Source: Castellaniella sp049671645 (GTDB taxonomy: Bacteria > Pseudomonadota > Gammaproteobacteria > Burkholderiales > Burkholderiaceae_B). Taken from it: a DNA stretch of 64,000 nt. How positions within the stretch are numbered: position 1 is the first letter of the stretch; every line of letters starts with the position of its first letter. The stretch spans positions 62,001 to 126,000 of the forward strand of contig NZ_JBATVG010000007.1 of NCBI RefSeq assembly GCF_049671645.1. Reading direction: 5' to 3'. The translations under genes were made by a program, and so were the position numbers. The notes below the pieces were generated by a model. The model was not told the DNA's origin and did not search any database. It was given only the letters and a program-made list of their open reading frames with translations. Of this stretch, positions 52,141 through 61,317 are shown one piece after another.

Positions 52141-53457
52141 ATGATGAATTTCCCCTTTGGTTCCGGCGCCGGGCGTCCGGGGTATCGTGTCGCCTGCGTG
52201 CTGGCGGCCGCCGTCGTGGCGGCGCCGGCCTGGGCGGCCACCGACGTGCCGGTCTGGATCAGCCTGGCCGGGCATAATGCCGATGCGTTCCAGTCGCTGG
52301 TCAAGGCCTACAACCGCAGCCAGTCCGACGTTCAGGTCAAGGTGCGCACTTTCGACACGCCCGAAGCCCTGAATCAGGCGCTGGACGCCGCAGCCAAGTC
52401 CAAATCCCTGCCGGCCCTGGCGCAGATCGGCGACAGCCACACGCTGGAAGACATTTCCCAGCGGCCGTATGTGCAGCCCCTGTATGCCCTGGAAAAGACC
52501 GGCCCGCTGAAAAACGTGCGCTGGTTCGTGTCTTCCGACAATGCCTTCATCCATGACGCCAAGGGCCGCCTGATGGCTTTCCCGGCGATGCTGGAAGTGC
52601 CGGTCATGTATTACAACCAGGATGCCTTCAAGAAGGCGGGCCTGGTGCCGGCCACGCCGCAACGCACCTGGATGGACTTGCAGGGCCAATTGGTCAGCCT
52701 GGCCAACAAGGGCTCGCGCAAGTGCCCGTTGACGTCGGATCTGCCGGTGTCGATCAATCTGGAAAACCTGGCGGCGGTCAACAACCAGTTGTACGCCAGC
52801 GCCGACAACGGCCTGAAGGCCAAGGGCCTGCCCAGTTTTTCCTTTGACGTCACCTATGTGCGCCACCTGTCGCTGATGATCAGCTGGGTGCGCTCCGAAA
52901 TCATGGTGCGCCCGGACGCCGGCATGCGTTCCGTCAGCCGTTTCGCCCAGGGCGAATGCGCGGTGATGATGTCCAGTTCCGGACATATCGGCGAATTCAA
53001 CGACCAGCGCAAGCTGCACTACGCCGTGTCCGGTCTGCCGTACTACCCGGAAGTCACCAAGGTCCCCGGCAACCCCTTCGTCAGCGGCGCGGGCTTGTGG
53101 GTCATGAAGTCCTCCAAACCCGTCACCGATGCCACGGCGGCATTCCTGGGCTGGATGGCCCAACCCGAACAGGCGGCCAGTTGGTACCAGCAGACCGGCT
53201 ATCTGCCCCTGACCCAGGCGGCCTTCGACACCACGCCTCCCAGCTACTACAAGGACCTGGGCCAGTGGCGCAACCTGGTCGCTGTGTATGCCGGGCGTTC
53301 GGCCGTGACCGGGCAGGGCTTCCGCATCCACAACTACCCCGCCATCCGCACCCGCTTCCAGCAGATCCTGACCTCGGCCCTGGACGGCCAGGAGCCGGCC
53401 GTCACCGCCCTGAACACGGCCACGGCCGAGGGCAACCGGCTGGCCCGCCAGCGTTAG
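52141..53457 (+). CDS. Extracellular solute-binding protein, UgpB-like
   Basis: 438 residues. A signal peptide (hydrophobic core CVLAAAVVAAPAWAA, cleavage near residue 31) is followed by a bacterial extracellular solute-binding protein family 1 fold. UgpB-like words are GDSHTLEDI and MLEVPVMYYNQDAFKKAGLVPATPQRTWMDL. It is likely periplasmic and may bind glycerol-3-phosphate-type or sugar substrates, but ligand specificity cannot be read. No ABC permease or ATPase gene is nearby, so it is an orphan binding protein. It is downstream of and possibly co-transcribed with the dadA-like gene. A hairpin plus T-run follows at 53528. Confidence 0.88.
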   Translation: MMNFPFGSGAGRPGYRVACVLAAAVVAAPAWAATDVPVWISLAGHNADAFQSLVKAYNRSQSDVQVKVRTFDTPEALNQALDAAAKSKSLPALAQIGDSHTLEDISQRPYVQPLYALEKTGPLKNVRWFVSSDNAFIHDAKGRLMAFPAMLEVPVMYYNQDAFKKAGLVPATPQRTWMDLQGQLVSLANKGSRKCPLTSDLPVSINLENLAAVNNQLYASADNGLKAKGLPSFSFDVTYVRHLSLMISWVRSEIMVRPDAGMRSVSRFAQGECAVMMSSSGHIGEFNDQRKLHYAVSGLPYYPEVTKVPGNPFVSGAGLWVMKSSKPVTDATAAFLGWMAQPEQAASWYQQTGYLPLTQAAFDTTPPSYYKDLGQWRNLVAVYAGRSAVTGQGFRIHNYPAIRTRFQQILTSALDGQEPAVTALNTATAEGNRLARQR

Positions 53458-53527
53458 GATTCCGCTGGGACCTTTTTATCCGTTCGTACTTCCCAGTCTG
53501 GCGGCGCTTCGTCCGCCAGGCCACCAT

Positions 53528-53561
53528 AAGCGCCTGATTCCCTGGATCCGGCGCTTTTTTT
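53528..53561 (+). terminator. Intrinsic terminator after the solute-binding protein gene
   Basis: AAGCGCC (53528-53534) pairs with GGCGCTT (53550-53556), followed by TTTTT. It separates this gene from the pilus operon. A second GC hairpin, CTGGCGG/CCGCCAG, lies at 53500-53521. Confidence 0.75.
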
Positions 53562-53600
53562 CGGGCTTGCCGCATCCAGGGGGATTCTTGGAGAAGCGGC

Positions 53601-54503
53601 ATGGTCAGGGTTCTGGGTATGGTGGGGCTGGTGCTGGGTCTGGCGGGCTGCGTCGCGACCGATGCCGGGGGCGGGTGGCGCGCTTGGGCGGGGCTGGGGC
53701 CGTCCCCGGGGCGCTATCACTTCGACTGGCGGCTGTCCGGGGATGCCGACCTGGCGCCTCTGCAAGTCTTCGATGACGGGCGCGACACCTGGCTGCAGTA
53801 TCCGGCGGGCCAGACCGCCCCCGCGCTGTTCGAGCGATCCGCGGCGGGGGACCGCCTGCTGCGGGCGCGGCGCGAGGGCGATTACCTGGTGCTGCGCGGG
53901 GTGCCCGATCATCTGCTGATGCGAGGCGGCCTGCTGCAGGCCGAGGCCCGGCGGGTCGCGGGGGGCGCATCGGGCGGTGCGACGGATGATGCGGGCGCCG
54001 GGAGCTCCGGGCCGGAAACCGAGCCGGCGGGCGTTCCCCGTCCGGGGCCGGCGCTGCCGATGGATACGGTCGGCGTGCCCGGCATCCCGGTTCCTGCCGC
54101 CCCATCGGCACAGGCCGCAGTCGTTCCTGTGGCCGCGCGCCCGGAATCGGCCGGAACGCCCGCCGTCACGGCGCGTCAGCTGTCCGCCAAACCGGCGGTT
54201 CCCGTGTCGCATGCCTTCGAGGTCACGCCGGCCGATGGCAATGTGCGCCGGGCCCTGGCCCGCTGGGCCGGCTTGGCGGGTTGGACCTTCGAGGCCGAGC
54301 ATTGGGCGGTGGATGTGGATATTCCGCTGGCCGGGTCGGCCGTGTTCGACCATGCTTTCCGGCCTGCGGTGCGCGGGCTGCTGGCCGCCACCGAATTGGG
54401 GGATCGGCCGCTGCAACCCTGTTTTTACGCCAATCAGGTGCTGCGAGTGGTGCCGCTGGCGCAGCGTTGCGACCGTACCCAGGCGCCCGGAGGCGAGTCA
54501 TGA
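53601..54503 (+). CDS. PilL-type lipoprotein with C-terminal TcpQ domain
   Basis: 300 residues. Lipobox LAGC at residues 14-17 predicts an outer-membrane lipoprotein. The middle is Gly/Ala/Pro-rich linker (about 110-195). The C-terminal 85 residues (HAFEVTPADGNVRRALARWAGLAGWTFEAEHWAVDVDIP) match the TcpQ/PilL domain that associates with the secretin. It is the first gene of the pilus operon, preceded by GGAGAAG. The stop overlaps the pilN start (ATGA). Gene name by position and domain, not by sequence identity. Confidence 0.8.
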   Translation: MVRVLGMVGLVLGLAGCVATDAGGGWRAWAGLGPSPGRYHFDWRLSGDADLAPLQVFDDGRDTWLQYPAGQTAPALFERSAAGDRLLRARREGDYLVLRGVPDHLLMRGGLLQAEARRVAGGASGGATDDAGAGSSGPETEPAGVPRPGPALPMDTVGVPGIPVPAAPSAQAAVVPVAARPESAGTPAVTARQLSAKPAVPVSHAFEVTPADGNVRRALARWAGLAGWTFEAEHWAVDVDIPLAGSAVFDHAFRPAVRGLLAATELGDRPLQPCFYANQVLRVVPLAQRCDRTQAPGGES

Positions 54504-56092
54504 GCCCGCGTCTGGTGATCAGCCTGGTGGCGGCGTCTTTGGCGTTGTCGGGCTGCGCCTTGCAGGAACGTTTGCGTCAGGCGGCGCAGCATTACCGCCA
54601 GACGGATCATGCCGTCGGGCAAGGGCATGAACGTTTCGCGCGTTCCCTGGGCGATGCCGACCAGCGCCGGGCGGCTCAGGAGATCGACAAGCCCTGGGTC
54701 GCAGGGCGGGCGCAGCCGCTGGCTCGGGAACTGTCCTTGCCGACCGCCTTGCGGACCCAGGTGCGCACCACCTTGCTGTTTGCCGACGGCACGGACGATC
54801 TGCGGCGGATTGCCCGGCGGATTTCCGCGGTTACGGGCATTCCGGTGCACGTCCGTCCGGATGCCTTGTTGCCGTCCTGGCACTTTCTGCCCCGGCTGGC
54901 TGGCGCCGCGGGTCCCGGCGCCCCGACCGCGAACGCCGACCAGCCTTTCGATCTGGCGTCCGCCCCGGCCCCTCTGCCGCAGATCCTGGACCGTCTGTGC
55001 GCCCACCTGGGCGTGCGCTGGCGCTATGCCCAGGGCCGCATCGAATTCTTTCGCACCGACACGCGGGTCTTCAATGTCCGCGCCCTGACGCTGGATGCCA
55101 GGGCGCAGGCCTCGCTGGGCCTGGGGTCCCGCCAGACGGATGGCGGCTTCATCAGCACGTCCAGCACGCGATTGCAGAGCGGGGATCAGGATGTGATGAA
55201 GACCGTGCGCGCCCGCATCGAGCCCTTCCTGTCGCGGGCCGGCCTGCTGGTGGCCGAGTCCGGCGCGGGAGCCTCGGTGGTGGTCACCGACATTCCGGAT
55301 GTGCTGGACCGCATCGCCGTCTACCTGGACCAGGAAAACCGGGCGCTGACCCGGCGCGTCCGCCTGGTCTTCGAAGAACTGACGGTCGCTCTCGACGAGC
55401 AGGCGCAGGCCAGCCTGGACTGGAACGTGGTGTTTTCCGGCGCCCGCCTGGCCGCCAGCCTGGCCATGCCCACCCTGGCGACCGGGTCGGTGGGCCGCCT
55501 GGGCATCGGCTTCACCCAGGGGGCCATGACGGGCAGCGAGGCGGTCATTCGCGCGCTGGGGGAGTCCGTGCATCTGGTGCGCCGCAGCAGCGTGCCGATG
55601 CTGACCCTCAATCGCCGCCCGGTCACGCATGCGGTGCGCACCACGTTTTCCTATATTGATCGGGTGGAAACCACGCCCATCTCCGGGGCCAATGGCCTGG
55701 CCGTGCCGGCCATCTCGGTGAACCAGAAGGAAGAAACCGTCGGGTCCTTGCTGACCCTGGTGCCCGATGCGCAGGAAGACGGTCAGATCCTGTTGTCGCT
55801 GGCCTATGACAACACCGTGGCGCAGCCCCTGAAGACGGTGACCTTCGGCGACCGGGACAATCCCCTGCAGTTGCAGCAGTTGACGGTCGAAGGCAATGGG
55901 ACCGTGCAGCAGCTGGCGCTGCAGCCCGGCCAGCCGCTGGTGGTGTCGGGCTTCGATCGGCAGCAGTCCGAGGCCGGCGAGCGGCGCCTGAATCCGGGGC
56001 TACCGGCCATCCTGGGGGGCGGGGACCGGCTTCATTCGCAGCGACTGGCTACCGTGCTCATCATCACGGCCCAGGTCGAAGAGGGGCTGTGA
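54500..56092 (+). CDS. pilN: Type IVb pilus secretin, PilN type
   Basis: 530 residues. Lipobox LSGC at 16-19 predicts a lipidated outer-membrane secretin. The N-terminal part has an N0/STN-like domain (about 100-190). The C-terminal secretin core contains VSVNQKEETVGSLLTLVPDAQEDGQILLSLAYD-like residues and the PilN family end. It forms the gated pore for pilus extrusion. ATG 54500 overlaps the upstream stop. Related to R64 PilN, which uses the same PilL-N-O-P-Q-R order. Confidence 0.9.
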   Translation: MSPRLVISLVAASLALSGCALQERLRQAAQHYRQTDHAVGQGHERFARSLGDADQRRAAQEIDKPWVAGRAQPLARELSLPTALRTQVRTTLLFADGTDDLRRIARRISAVTGIPVHVRPDALLPSWHFLPRLAGAAGPGAPTANADQPFDLASAPAPLPQILDRLCAHLGVRWRYAQGRIEFFRTDTRVFNVRALTLDARAQASLGLGSRQTDGGFISTSSTRLQSGDQDVMKTVRARIEPFLSRAGLLVAESGAGASVVVTDIPDVLDRIAVYLDQENRALTRRVRLVFEELTVALDEQAQASLDWNVVFSGARLAASLAMPTLATGSVGRLGIGFTQGAMTGSEAVIRALGESVHLVRRSSVPMLTLNRRPVTHAVRTTFSYIDRVETTPISGANGLAVPAISVNQKEETVGSLLTLVPDAQEDGQILLSLAYDNTVAQPLKTVTFGDRDNPLQLQQLTVEGNGTVQQLALQPGQPLVVSGFDRQQSEAGERRLNPGLPAILGGGDRLHSQRLATVLIITAQVEEGL

Positions 56093-56094
56093 TC

Positions 56095-57348
56095 ATGACG
56101 GCCACGCGTCTCGTCCGGGTCGATCAGGTACCGCTTGCCTTCGGGATGGACTGGATCCCCGTGCTGGGTGAACCTGATTTTGCCCAGGCCCAGGCGCGCC
56201 GCGAAGGGGCTTCTCACCGGGTGCTGTCGGGGAATCCGCCCGCCGCCCTGGGGCTGGCCCGGGGCCTGGCGCAGCGTCAGGCTTGTTGGTCGGCGGCCGA
56301 TCTCTGGGCGCGGCAGCATCCCCAGGGCACCATGGCCTGCTGCATCGCGCTGGATTCGCAGACCTGGCATGTGCTGGCAAGCCATGAAGGGGTCGTCCTG
56401 GCACGAGCGGACCGGGGGTATCCCGATCCTGGCCTGGCCGATCAGGCCCTGGATGCCTTGCGTCTGGCATACCCCCGTTTGCAGATTCTGCACCATGAGG
56501 CGGACGGTGCGGCGTTGCTGCGCGATCTGGCCCGGCAGGCGGCAATCGTTGCGCCGCTGGTGCGGGTCGGCCGACGCCGCGCTCTGCCGCTGGCGACGGC
56601 GCTGGTCCTGCTGGCCGGGGCTGGGTGGTGGGGGTGGGGCGGCAAGCAGGCGATGCCGGTGGATACCGGCGCGGATGATCGACAGGCCTGGGATCAGGCT
56701 TTGACGCAGGTCCTGGCCCGCCGCCCCCTGCATGGCGGGCCCGGGACGCAGGCCTTGTTGCATGCCTTGTCCGCCCAGCCGGCGCGTCTGGCCGGCTGGG
56801 TGCTGCAGCAGACGCGCTGTCAGCCAGGTTCCGGGGCCGGCTGGCAATGCCGCAGCGAATATCGACGGCTGGATCCGCGGGCCGACAATCGCGGCCTGCT
56901 CCAGGCGGCGCCAACCGCCTGGCAACTGGAATTCCCGACCCTGGACCGGGCCCAGGCCGTCTGGACGCTGACCTTGACGGGTCAGCCGGCCGATCCGGTC
57001 CGTTTGCCGGTTTCCCGCCTGATCGCTCGCGATTGGGCCAGTGCCTTGCAGGCGGTGTTGCCGGCCTTCACCACCCTGCGTCTGGAAGCGCCCCAGGCGC
57101 TTCTGGTGCCCGCGCCTCAGGATGCGCAGGGCCGGGCGTTGCCCGAGCCGCCGGATATGCCTCGTCTGGCCTACCGGGCGCTGAAGGTGGAAGGCCCCTT
57201 GCGTTCCGCCGGACTGCTGGTGCCGCTGGCGCACTCCGTCTCCTGGCATCAAGCCGTGCTGTCGCACGCGCCGGGCGCGCGTCCCGGTTTGAAAACCAGC
57301 CGTCTGATCTTGCACCTGGAAGGATCCCTGTATGAAAACCGTCACTGA
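56095..57348 (+). CDS. pilO: Type IVb pilus assembly protein, PilO type
   Basis: 417 residues. A hydrophobic segment (about 163-184, LPLATALVLLAGAGWWGWG) separates an N-terminal actin-like/cytoplasmic region from a periplasmic part. This is the architecture of the PilO2 (R64 PilO) family of inner membrane alignment proteins. ATG 56095 is favoured over the GTG at 56089, because GAGGGG (56081-56086) is 8 bases from the former. The end overlaps the pilP start by 17 bases. Family assignment rests on operon position and architecture more than on sequence motifs. Confidence 0.75.
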   Translation: MTATRLVRVDQVPLAFGMDWIPVLGEPDFAQAQARREGASHRVLSGNPPAALGLARGLAQRQACWSAADLWARQHPQGTMACCIALDSQTWHVLASHEGVVLARADRGYPDPGLADQALDALRLAYPRLQILHHEADGAALLRDLARQAAIVAPLVRVGRRRALPLATALVLLAGAGWWGWGGKQAMPVDTGADDRQAWDQALTQVLARRPLHGGPGTQALLHALSAQPARLAGWVLQQTRCQPGSGAGWQCRSEYRRLDPRADNRGLLQAAPTAWQLEFPTLDRAQAVWTLTLTGQPADPVRLPVSRLIARDWASALQAVLPAFTTLRLEAPQALLVPAPQDAQGRALPEPPDMPRLAYRALKVEGPLRSAGLLVPLAHSVSWHQAVLSHAPGARPGLKTSRLILHLEGSLYENRH

Positions 57349-57820
57349 TCGCCGGAAGCTCCACGCGCTCCGCCGCTGGGCCTGTGTGTGCCTGGTTGGG
57401 GGCGGGTGGACGTCCATGCCGCTGGCGCAGCCCGCGCCTCCTTCGCCCGCGCTGGCATCGCCGCCTGCGGAATCCTGGGAAACGCAGTCGGTGCGCGAGC
57501 TCATGCAGCAGGATCTGCGAGAGGCTTTGAGGGATTCCCCGCCGGGTTCCGCCGGCCGTCCCCCGGATCGCGCGGCGCGCGCACCGCTGGCGCCGCGCCT
57601 GGTCGCGCTCTATGGGGTCGGGCGGGTGCTGATGGCGGAAGTCCAGGTGGGGCGGCGCGCTTACCTCTATGTGCGGGGCCAGGCCTTCCCGGCCGGCCAC
57701 GCCGGGGATCCGGGGGTCTATCAGCTGCGGGGGATGAATGGCGCTTGCGTCCAGCTGGAACGCGGCGAGGACCGTCATTCCCTCTGCCTGCGCATGCTGC
57801 TGGGCGGGGAACAGCCATGA
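57332..57820 (+). CDS. pilP: Type IVb pilus assembly protein, PilP type
   Basis: 162 residues. An N-terminal signal peptide or anchor (about 15-33) is followed by a Pro/Ala-rich stretch and a small periplasmic beta domain (LVALYGVGRVLMAEVQVGRRAYLYVRGQAF), which resembles the PilP domain of R64-type pili. It overlaps pilO and pilQ at both ends (ATGA at 57817-57820), which shows tight translational coupling. Confidence 0.75.
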   Translation: MKTVTDRRKLHALRRWACVCLVGGGWTSMPLAQPAPPSPALASPPAESWETQSVRELMQQDLREALRDSPPGSAGRPPDRAARAPLAPRLVALYGVGRVLMAEVQVGRRAYLYVRGQAFPAGHAGDPGVYQLRGMNGACVQLERGEDRHSLCLRMLLGGEQP

Positions 57821-59499
57821 AGGCCTGGGCGTCCGTGCTGCGGGTGGCCGAGCCCGCCATGCCCTTCGACGCGTCGGCGGCCGTGGCCATCGAGCATCCG
57901 GAGCAACTGTCCGCGCTGCAGCCGCCGCTGCGCCGGGTCATGGCGCGGCAGTTCGGCGTGCAGGCGCTGGCCGATCGGATCTGCCCGGTGGAACGGGCCG
58001 ATGGCAGCATCACGTTGCTGGCCCGGGCTGAATATGTGGGCGCCGATCAGGCCGATGCCCTGGTGCGGCGCATCCAGTCGACGGGCTGGCGCCTGTCCGA
58101 TCCCCCGCGGTATGTCTTGCCGGCGGCGCTGTTGCTGGCCTTGTCGCGTGATTCCGGCGCCGTCATGGCCTCCGCCTCGGCGGCGGATCGTACGCCGACG
58201 GCGCTGGCCGGCGTGTTCCAGGATCTGGTGGAATGGGGGGTGCGCCAAGGGGCGACCGACCTGCATCTCAATGCGCATCGGGATGCGCCGGAATCCGAGA
58301 TCCGCTATACCGTGGCGGGCCGCTACATCGCGCCGGAGCGCTTCCGGCGGATGCCCACCGATCTGTTGCTGGATGTGCTGTCCGTCGCCTGGATGGACAT
58401 CCAGGGCGGCAATGGCGCGGTCTTTGATCCCACGTTGGAACAGCAGGGCAGCCTGTCGCGTCGGGTGGATGGTCGGGCCTATGTGCTGCGCTGGGCGTCG
58501 TTGGCCGCGGATCGCGGGCCCAGCGTGTGTCTGCGGTTTCTGGCGCGCGATGGGCATGTCCGGACCGCGGGCCTGGATGCCCTGGGCTACCGTCCCGATC
58601 AGGTGGCGGGCTTCGATCGCGTCATGCGCTCCGAAGGCGGGGCGATCGTGCTCGCCGGCACGGTGGGCTCGGGCAAGTCCACCACGCTGGCGGCGCTGAT
58701 CCGGGGGCTGCCGGACCAGCGCAAGGTCATTACCCTGGAAGAACCGGTGGAATACCGGATCGCCCGGGCGGTGCAGAACACGATAGGCCGCGACCTGGAT
58801 CAGCAGGCGCATGGGCGTTACGCCGCGAAATTGCGGACCCTGAAGCGCTCCGCCATGAGCGACGTGTTGCTGGGGGAAATCCGCGATGCGGAAAGCGGCC
58901 TGGCCTTCATGGACTTGACCGGTTCGGGGGTCAACGTCTATACGACGGTGCATGCGCCGTCGGCGCGGGCCATCGTCGATCGCCTGTCCTCGGCCTTCAT
59001 CGGCGTGCCGCGCGATTTCCTGCAGACGTCCGGCGTGTTGAAGCTGCTGGTCTTCCAGGCCTTGCTGCCGCAATTGTGCGCGGCATGCGCGCGGCCGGCC
59101 GAACCCGCCGAACTGGCGCGGCAGCATCCGGGGGCGCCCCGGGACTGGAGGCGCTGGCTGGGCTGGATCGAGCAACTCTGGGGCATTCCTCCCCAACGGA
59201 TGCGCATTCGCCATCCGCTGGGCTGCTCCCGCTGCAGCCTGCCTCAGTTGCCGGAGCTGGCCGGCTATGACGGCCGGACAGTCGCCGCCGAATTGGTCGA
59301 GCCCGGCTTGCATCCCGACGCGCTGGCGGCCGATATCGGGTATCTGCCGGATCCGGTCCATAGCGCGATGGCTCACGCCATGCTCAAGGTCGGCGCGGGG
59401 CAGGTCGATCCACGCGACGTCGAGGGACGTTTCGTGGCGTTTGAGACCCTGGTGCTGCGTCGTCGGCATCGGGCGGGAGCGGCGGCATGTTCAGACTGA
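57817..59499 (+). CDS. pilQ: Type IVb pilus assembly ATPase, PilQ type (GspE/PilB family)
   Basis: 560 residues. Walker A GTVGSGKSTTL (about 282), Walker B DVLLGEIRDAES (about 350), and the His box VYTTVHAPSA are intact. A C-terminal pair of Cys motifs (LCAACARP and GCSRC) fits a zinc-binding tetracysteine. It powers pilus polymerisation from the cytoplasmic face. It is operonic with pilP and pilR. Confidence 0.93.
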   Translation: MKAWASVLRVAEPAMPFDASAAVAIEHPEQLSALQPPLRRVMARQFGVQALADRICPVERADGSITLLARAEYVGADQADALVRRIQSTGWRLSDPPRYVLPAALLLALSRDSGAVMASASAADRTPTALAGVFQDLVEWGVRQGATDLHLNAHRDAPESEIRYTVAGRYIAPERFRRMPTDLLLDVLSVAWMDIQGGNGAVFDPTLEQQGSLSRRVDGRAYVLRWASLAADRGPSVCLRFLARDGHVRTAGLDALGYRPDQVAGFDRVMRSEGGAIVLAGTVGSGKSTTLAALIRGLPDQRKVITLEEPVEYRIARAVQNTIGRDLDQQAHGRYAAKLRTLKRSAMSDVLLGEIRDAESGLAFMDLTGSGVNVYTTVHAPSARAIVDRLSSAFIGVPRDFLQTSGVLKLLVFQALLPQLCAACARPAEPAELARQHPGAPRDWRRWLGWIEQLWGIPPQRMRIRHPLGCSRCSLPQLPELAGYDGRTVAAELVEPGLHPDALAADIGYLPDPVHSAMAHAMLKVGAGQVDPRDVEGRFVAFETLVLRRRHRAGAAACSD

Positions 59500-60611
59500 A
59501 TCCGCTGTCGGGGCCGTTATCGGGTTGGCGCGTTCGCCTGGACGCCTGGCGGTTTGCAACGCAGCGGGCCGATTATTTCGAGTACCTGCATGCCGTGCTG
59601 GCGGGCGCGCAGGGGCGGTTGACCATCCGGGAATTGTTCGATCGGGATGCGCGGCGCTATGGTTCGACGACGGTCCGCGGGCGCCTGTCGCGCCGCTGGT
59701 CGATCGCGTGCGAAGCCAGTGGCGGCGACCTGGATGCCACATGGCGCGGCTGTCTGCCGGCGGATGAGCGCGCCCTGGTGCGCGTCGCGCAGACTTTCGG
59801 CAACACGCGGCTGCTGGCCTGCTTCCAGGCACTGGCCCAGCATCTGGGCCTGTTGATCCGGATGCGTCAGCTCTTGTGGGCGACGCTGGGTGCGGCGGCC
59901 GCATCCCTGGTGGTGGTCAGCGTCCTGCTGCTGGCTGTCCCCGCCTGGACGGCGCCCGCCCTGCAGCAGGCCTTTCAGGGCCTGCCGGCCGCTTTCCACG
60001 GGGAATGGACGCGCGCCCTGTTTGCCTTTGCGCGCGGCTTGCGCACCTGGGGGGTCTTCGTGCCGTTGGGGGCGGCGCTGGCCCTGACGGCTGGTTTGCT
60101 GACGTTGCCGCGTGCCTGCGGGCCGTGGCGCCGGAAGCTGGATCGGATCGGGCCGTGGCGGCTGTACCGCCAGGTTCAGGCGTTGCGCCTGCTGGCCCTG
60201 GTGTCGATTCTGCTGCAGCCGGGGATGGGCAGTTCCTCCCAATTGCGTCCGGTGATGCTGCTGTTTCTGGAGAGCGCCAATCCGTGGCTGCGGACGTATC
60301 TGCGGCGAAGCGTCCGGCGCATCGATCAGGGGTTGGCGGGCGCGGCGGCCTGGGATACGGGGCTGCTGGACCGTGAACTGTATTGGTATCTGGATGACAT
60401 GGTGGCCGCGCGCGGCCTGTCGATGGGCCTGCAGGCGGTCCACGAGCGCATGCGCGTGGTCTGGCTGGTCCGCATCCGGAGGCAGGCCGAGGTCCTGCGC
60501 TGGCTGGCCTTGCTGTCAGGAGTGGCCGTCGTGATGGGCATCGGGGTGTGGCATTACGCCGTCATCGATGAACTGCGCCGGGCCTGGATGATGTTTCAGG
60601 CCAGCCAATAG
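59487..60611 (+). CDS. pilR: Type IVb pilus inner-membrane platform protein, PilR type (GspF family)
   Basis: 374 residues with three membrane segments (about 129-150, 182-205, 343-362). It has the GspF/PilC-like arrangement of two cytoplasmic helical domains, although motifs are degenerate. The start overlaps the end of pilQ by 13 bases. It anchors the ATPase and pilins at the inner membrane. Confidence 0.85.
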   Translation: MFRLNPLSGPLSGWRVRLDAWRFATQRADYFEYLHAVLAGAQGRLTIRELFDRDARRYGSTTVRGRLSRRWSIACEASGGDLDATWRGCLPADERALVRVAQTFGNTRLLACFQALAQHLGLLIRMRQLLWATLGAAAASLVVVSVLLLAVPAWTAPALQQAFQGLPAAFHGEWTRALFAFARGLRTWGVFVPLGAALALTAGLLTLPRACGPWRRKLDRIGPWRLYRQVQALRLLALVSILLQPGMGSSSQLRPVMLLFLESANPWLRTYLRRSVRRIDQGLAGAAAWDTGLLDRELYWYLDDMVAARGLSMGLQAVHERMRVVWLVRIRRQAEVLRWLALLSGVAVVMGIGVWHYAVIDELRRAWMMFQASQ

Positions 60612-60651
60612 GGGCTGGCCTCATCGCCGCCGCAAGCGGCAAGGGGGCACT

Positions 60652-61317
60652 ATGCAGCATCAAGGTCGTCAGTGGATGGAAGAGGCCGGCCATCCGGATC
60701 GCCACCGGGGGCGGCGCTGTGGCGCCGGGCAGGCCCGGCATGCATGGCAGGATGCCGAGAGGCGCGCCGCCTCCCGGCAGCAGGCGCAGCGGGGATTCTC
60801 CCTGATCGAGGTGTCGATCGTCACGGCCATTGTGCTGCTGATCGCGGTGATCGGGATCCCCGCCATCGGCGGCTATGTGCTGGAAAACAAGGTCCCCAAG
60901 GTCGGTCAGGAACTGGCGCGTTTCGTCATGCACACGCGCGTCAATGCCGGGACCTCGGGGGATCCGCCCTATGCCGGGATCGGGACGACGAACCTGGCGA
61001 CGATGGTGGCGGATTCCACGGTGCTGACGCGCGCGGCCGACGGGACCATCCTGCATGGCCTCGGGGGCGGCGGCGCCATCGAAGTCGAACCCGATGACGC
61101 CGGCGCCGGTTTTTTGCTGCGCCTGTCGCGGGTCAATCATGTGGCCTGCCCGTCGATTGCCTCGGTGCTGCAGCGAGTGGCCGACCGCATCACAGTCAGC
61201 GCCGATGGGGGCGCGACCCGCACCGTGAAGGATGATGCCACGCCCTACAGCGCCTTGTCCGCTGAATCAGCCTGCGCCAAGGGCGATGCCAATCAGTTCG
61301 TGTTTTATGTGCGCTGA
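60652..61317 (+). CDS. pilS: Type IVb prepilin (major pilin, PilS type)
   Basis: 221 residues. The prepilin cleavage site is QRG-FSLIEVSIVTAIVLLIAVIGIPAIG: Gly48, then Phe+1 and Glu+5, with a following 20-residue hydrophobic helix. The leader is 48 residues, very long even for class IVb. The strong Shine-Dalgarno AGGGGG, 5 bases before ATG 60652, supports this start; ATG 60676 would give a 40-residue leader. A C-terminal disulphide pair (C153, C211 region) fits type IVb pilins. Prepilin peptidase is not encoded nearby. Confidence 0.85.
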   Translation: MQHQGRQWMEEAGHPDRHRGRRCGAGQARHAWQDAERRAASRQQAQRGFSLIEVSIVTAIVLLIAVIGIPAIGGYVLENKVPKVGQELARFVMHTRVNAGTSGDPPYAGIGTTNLATMVADSTVLTRAADGTILHGLGGGGAIEVEPDDAGAGFLLRLSRVNHVACPSIASVLQRVADRITVSADGGATRTVKDDATPYSALSAESACAKGDANQFVFYVR

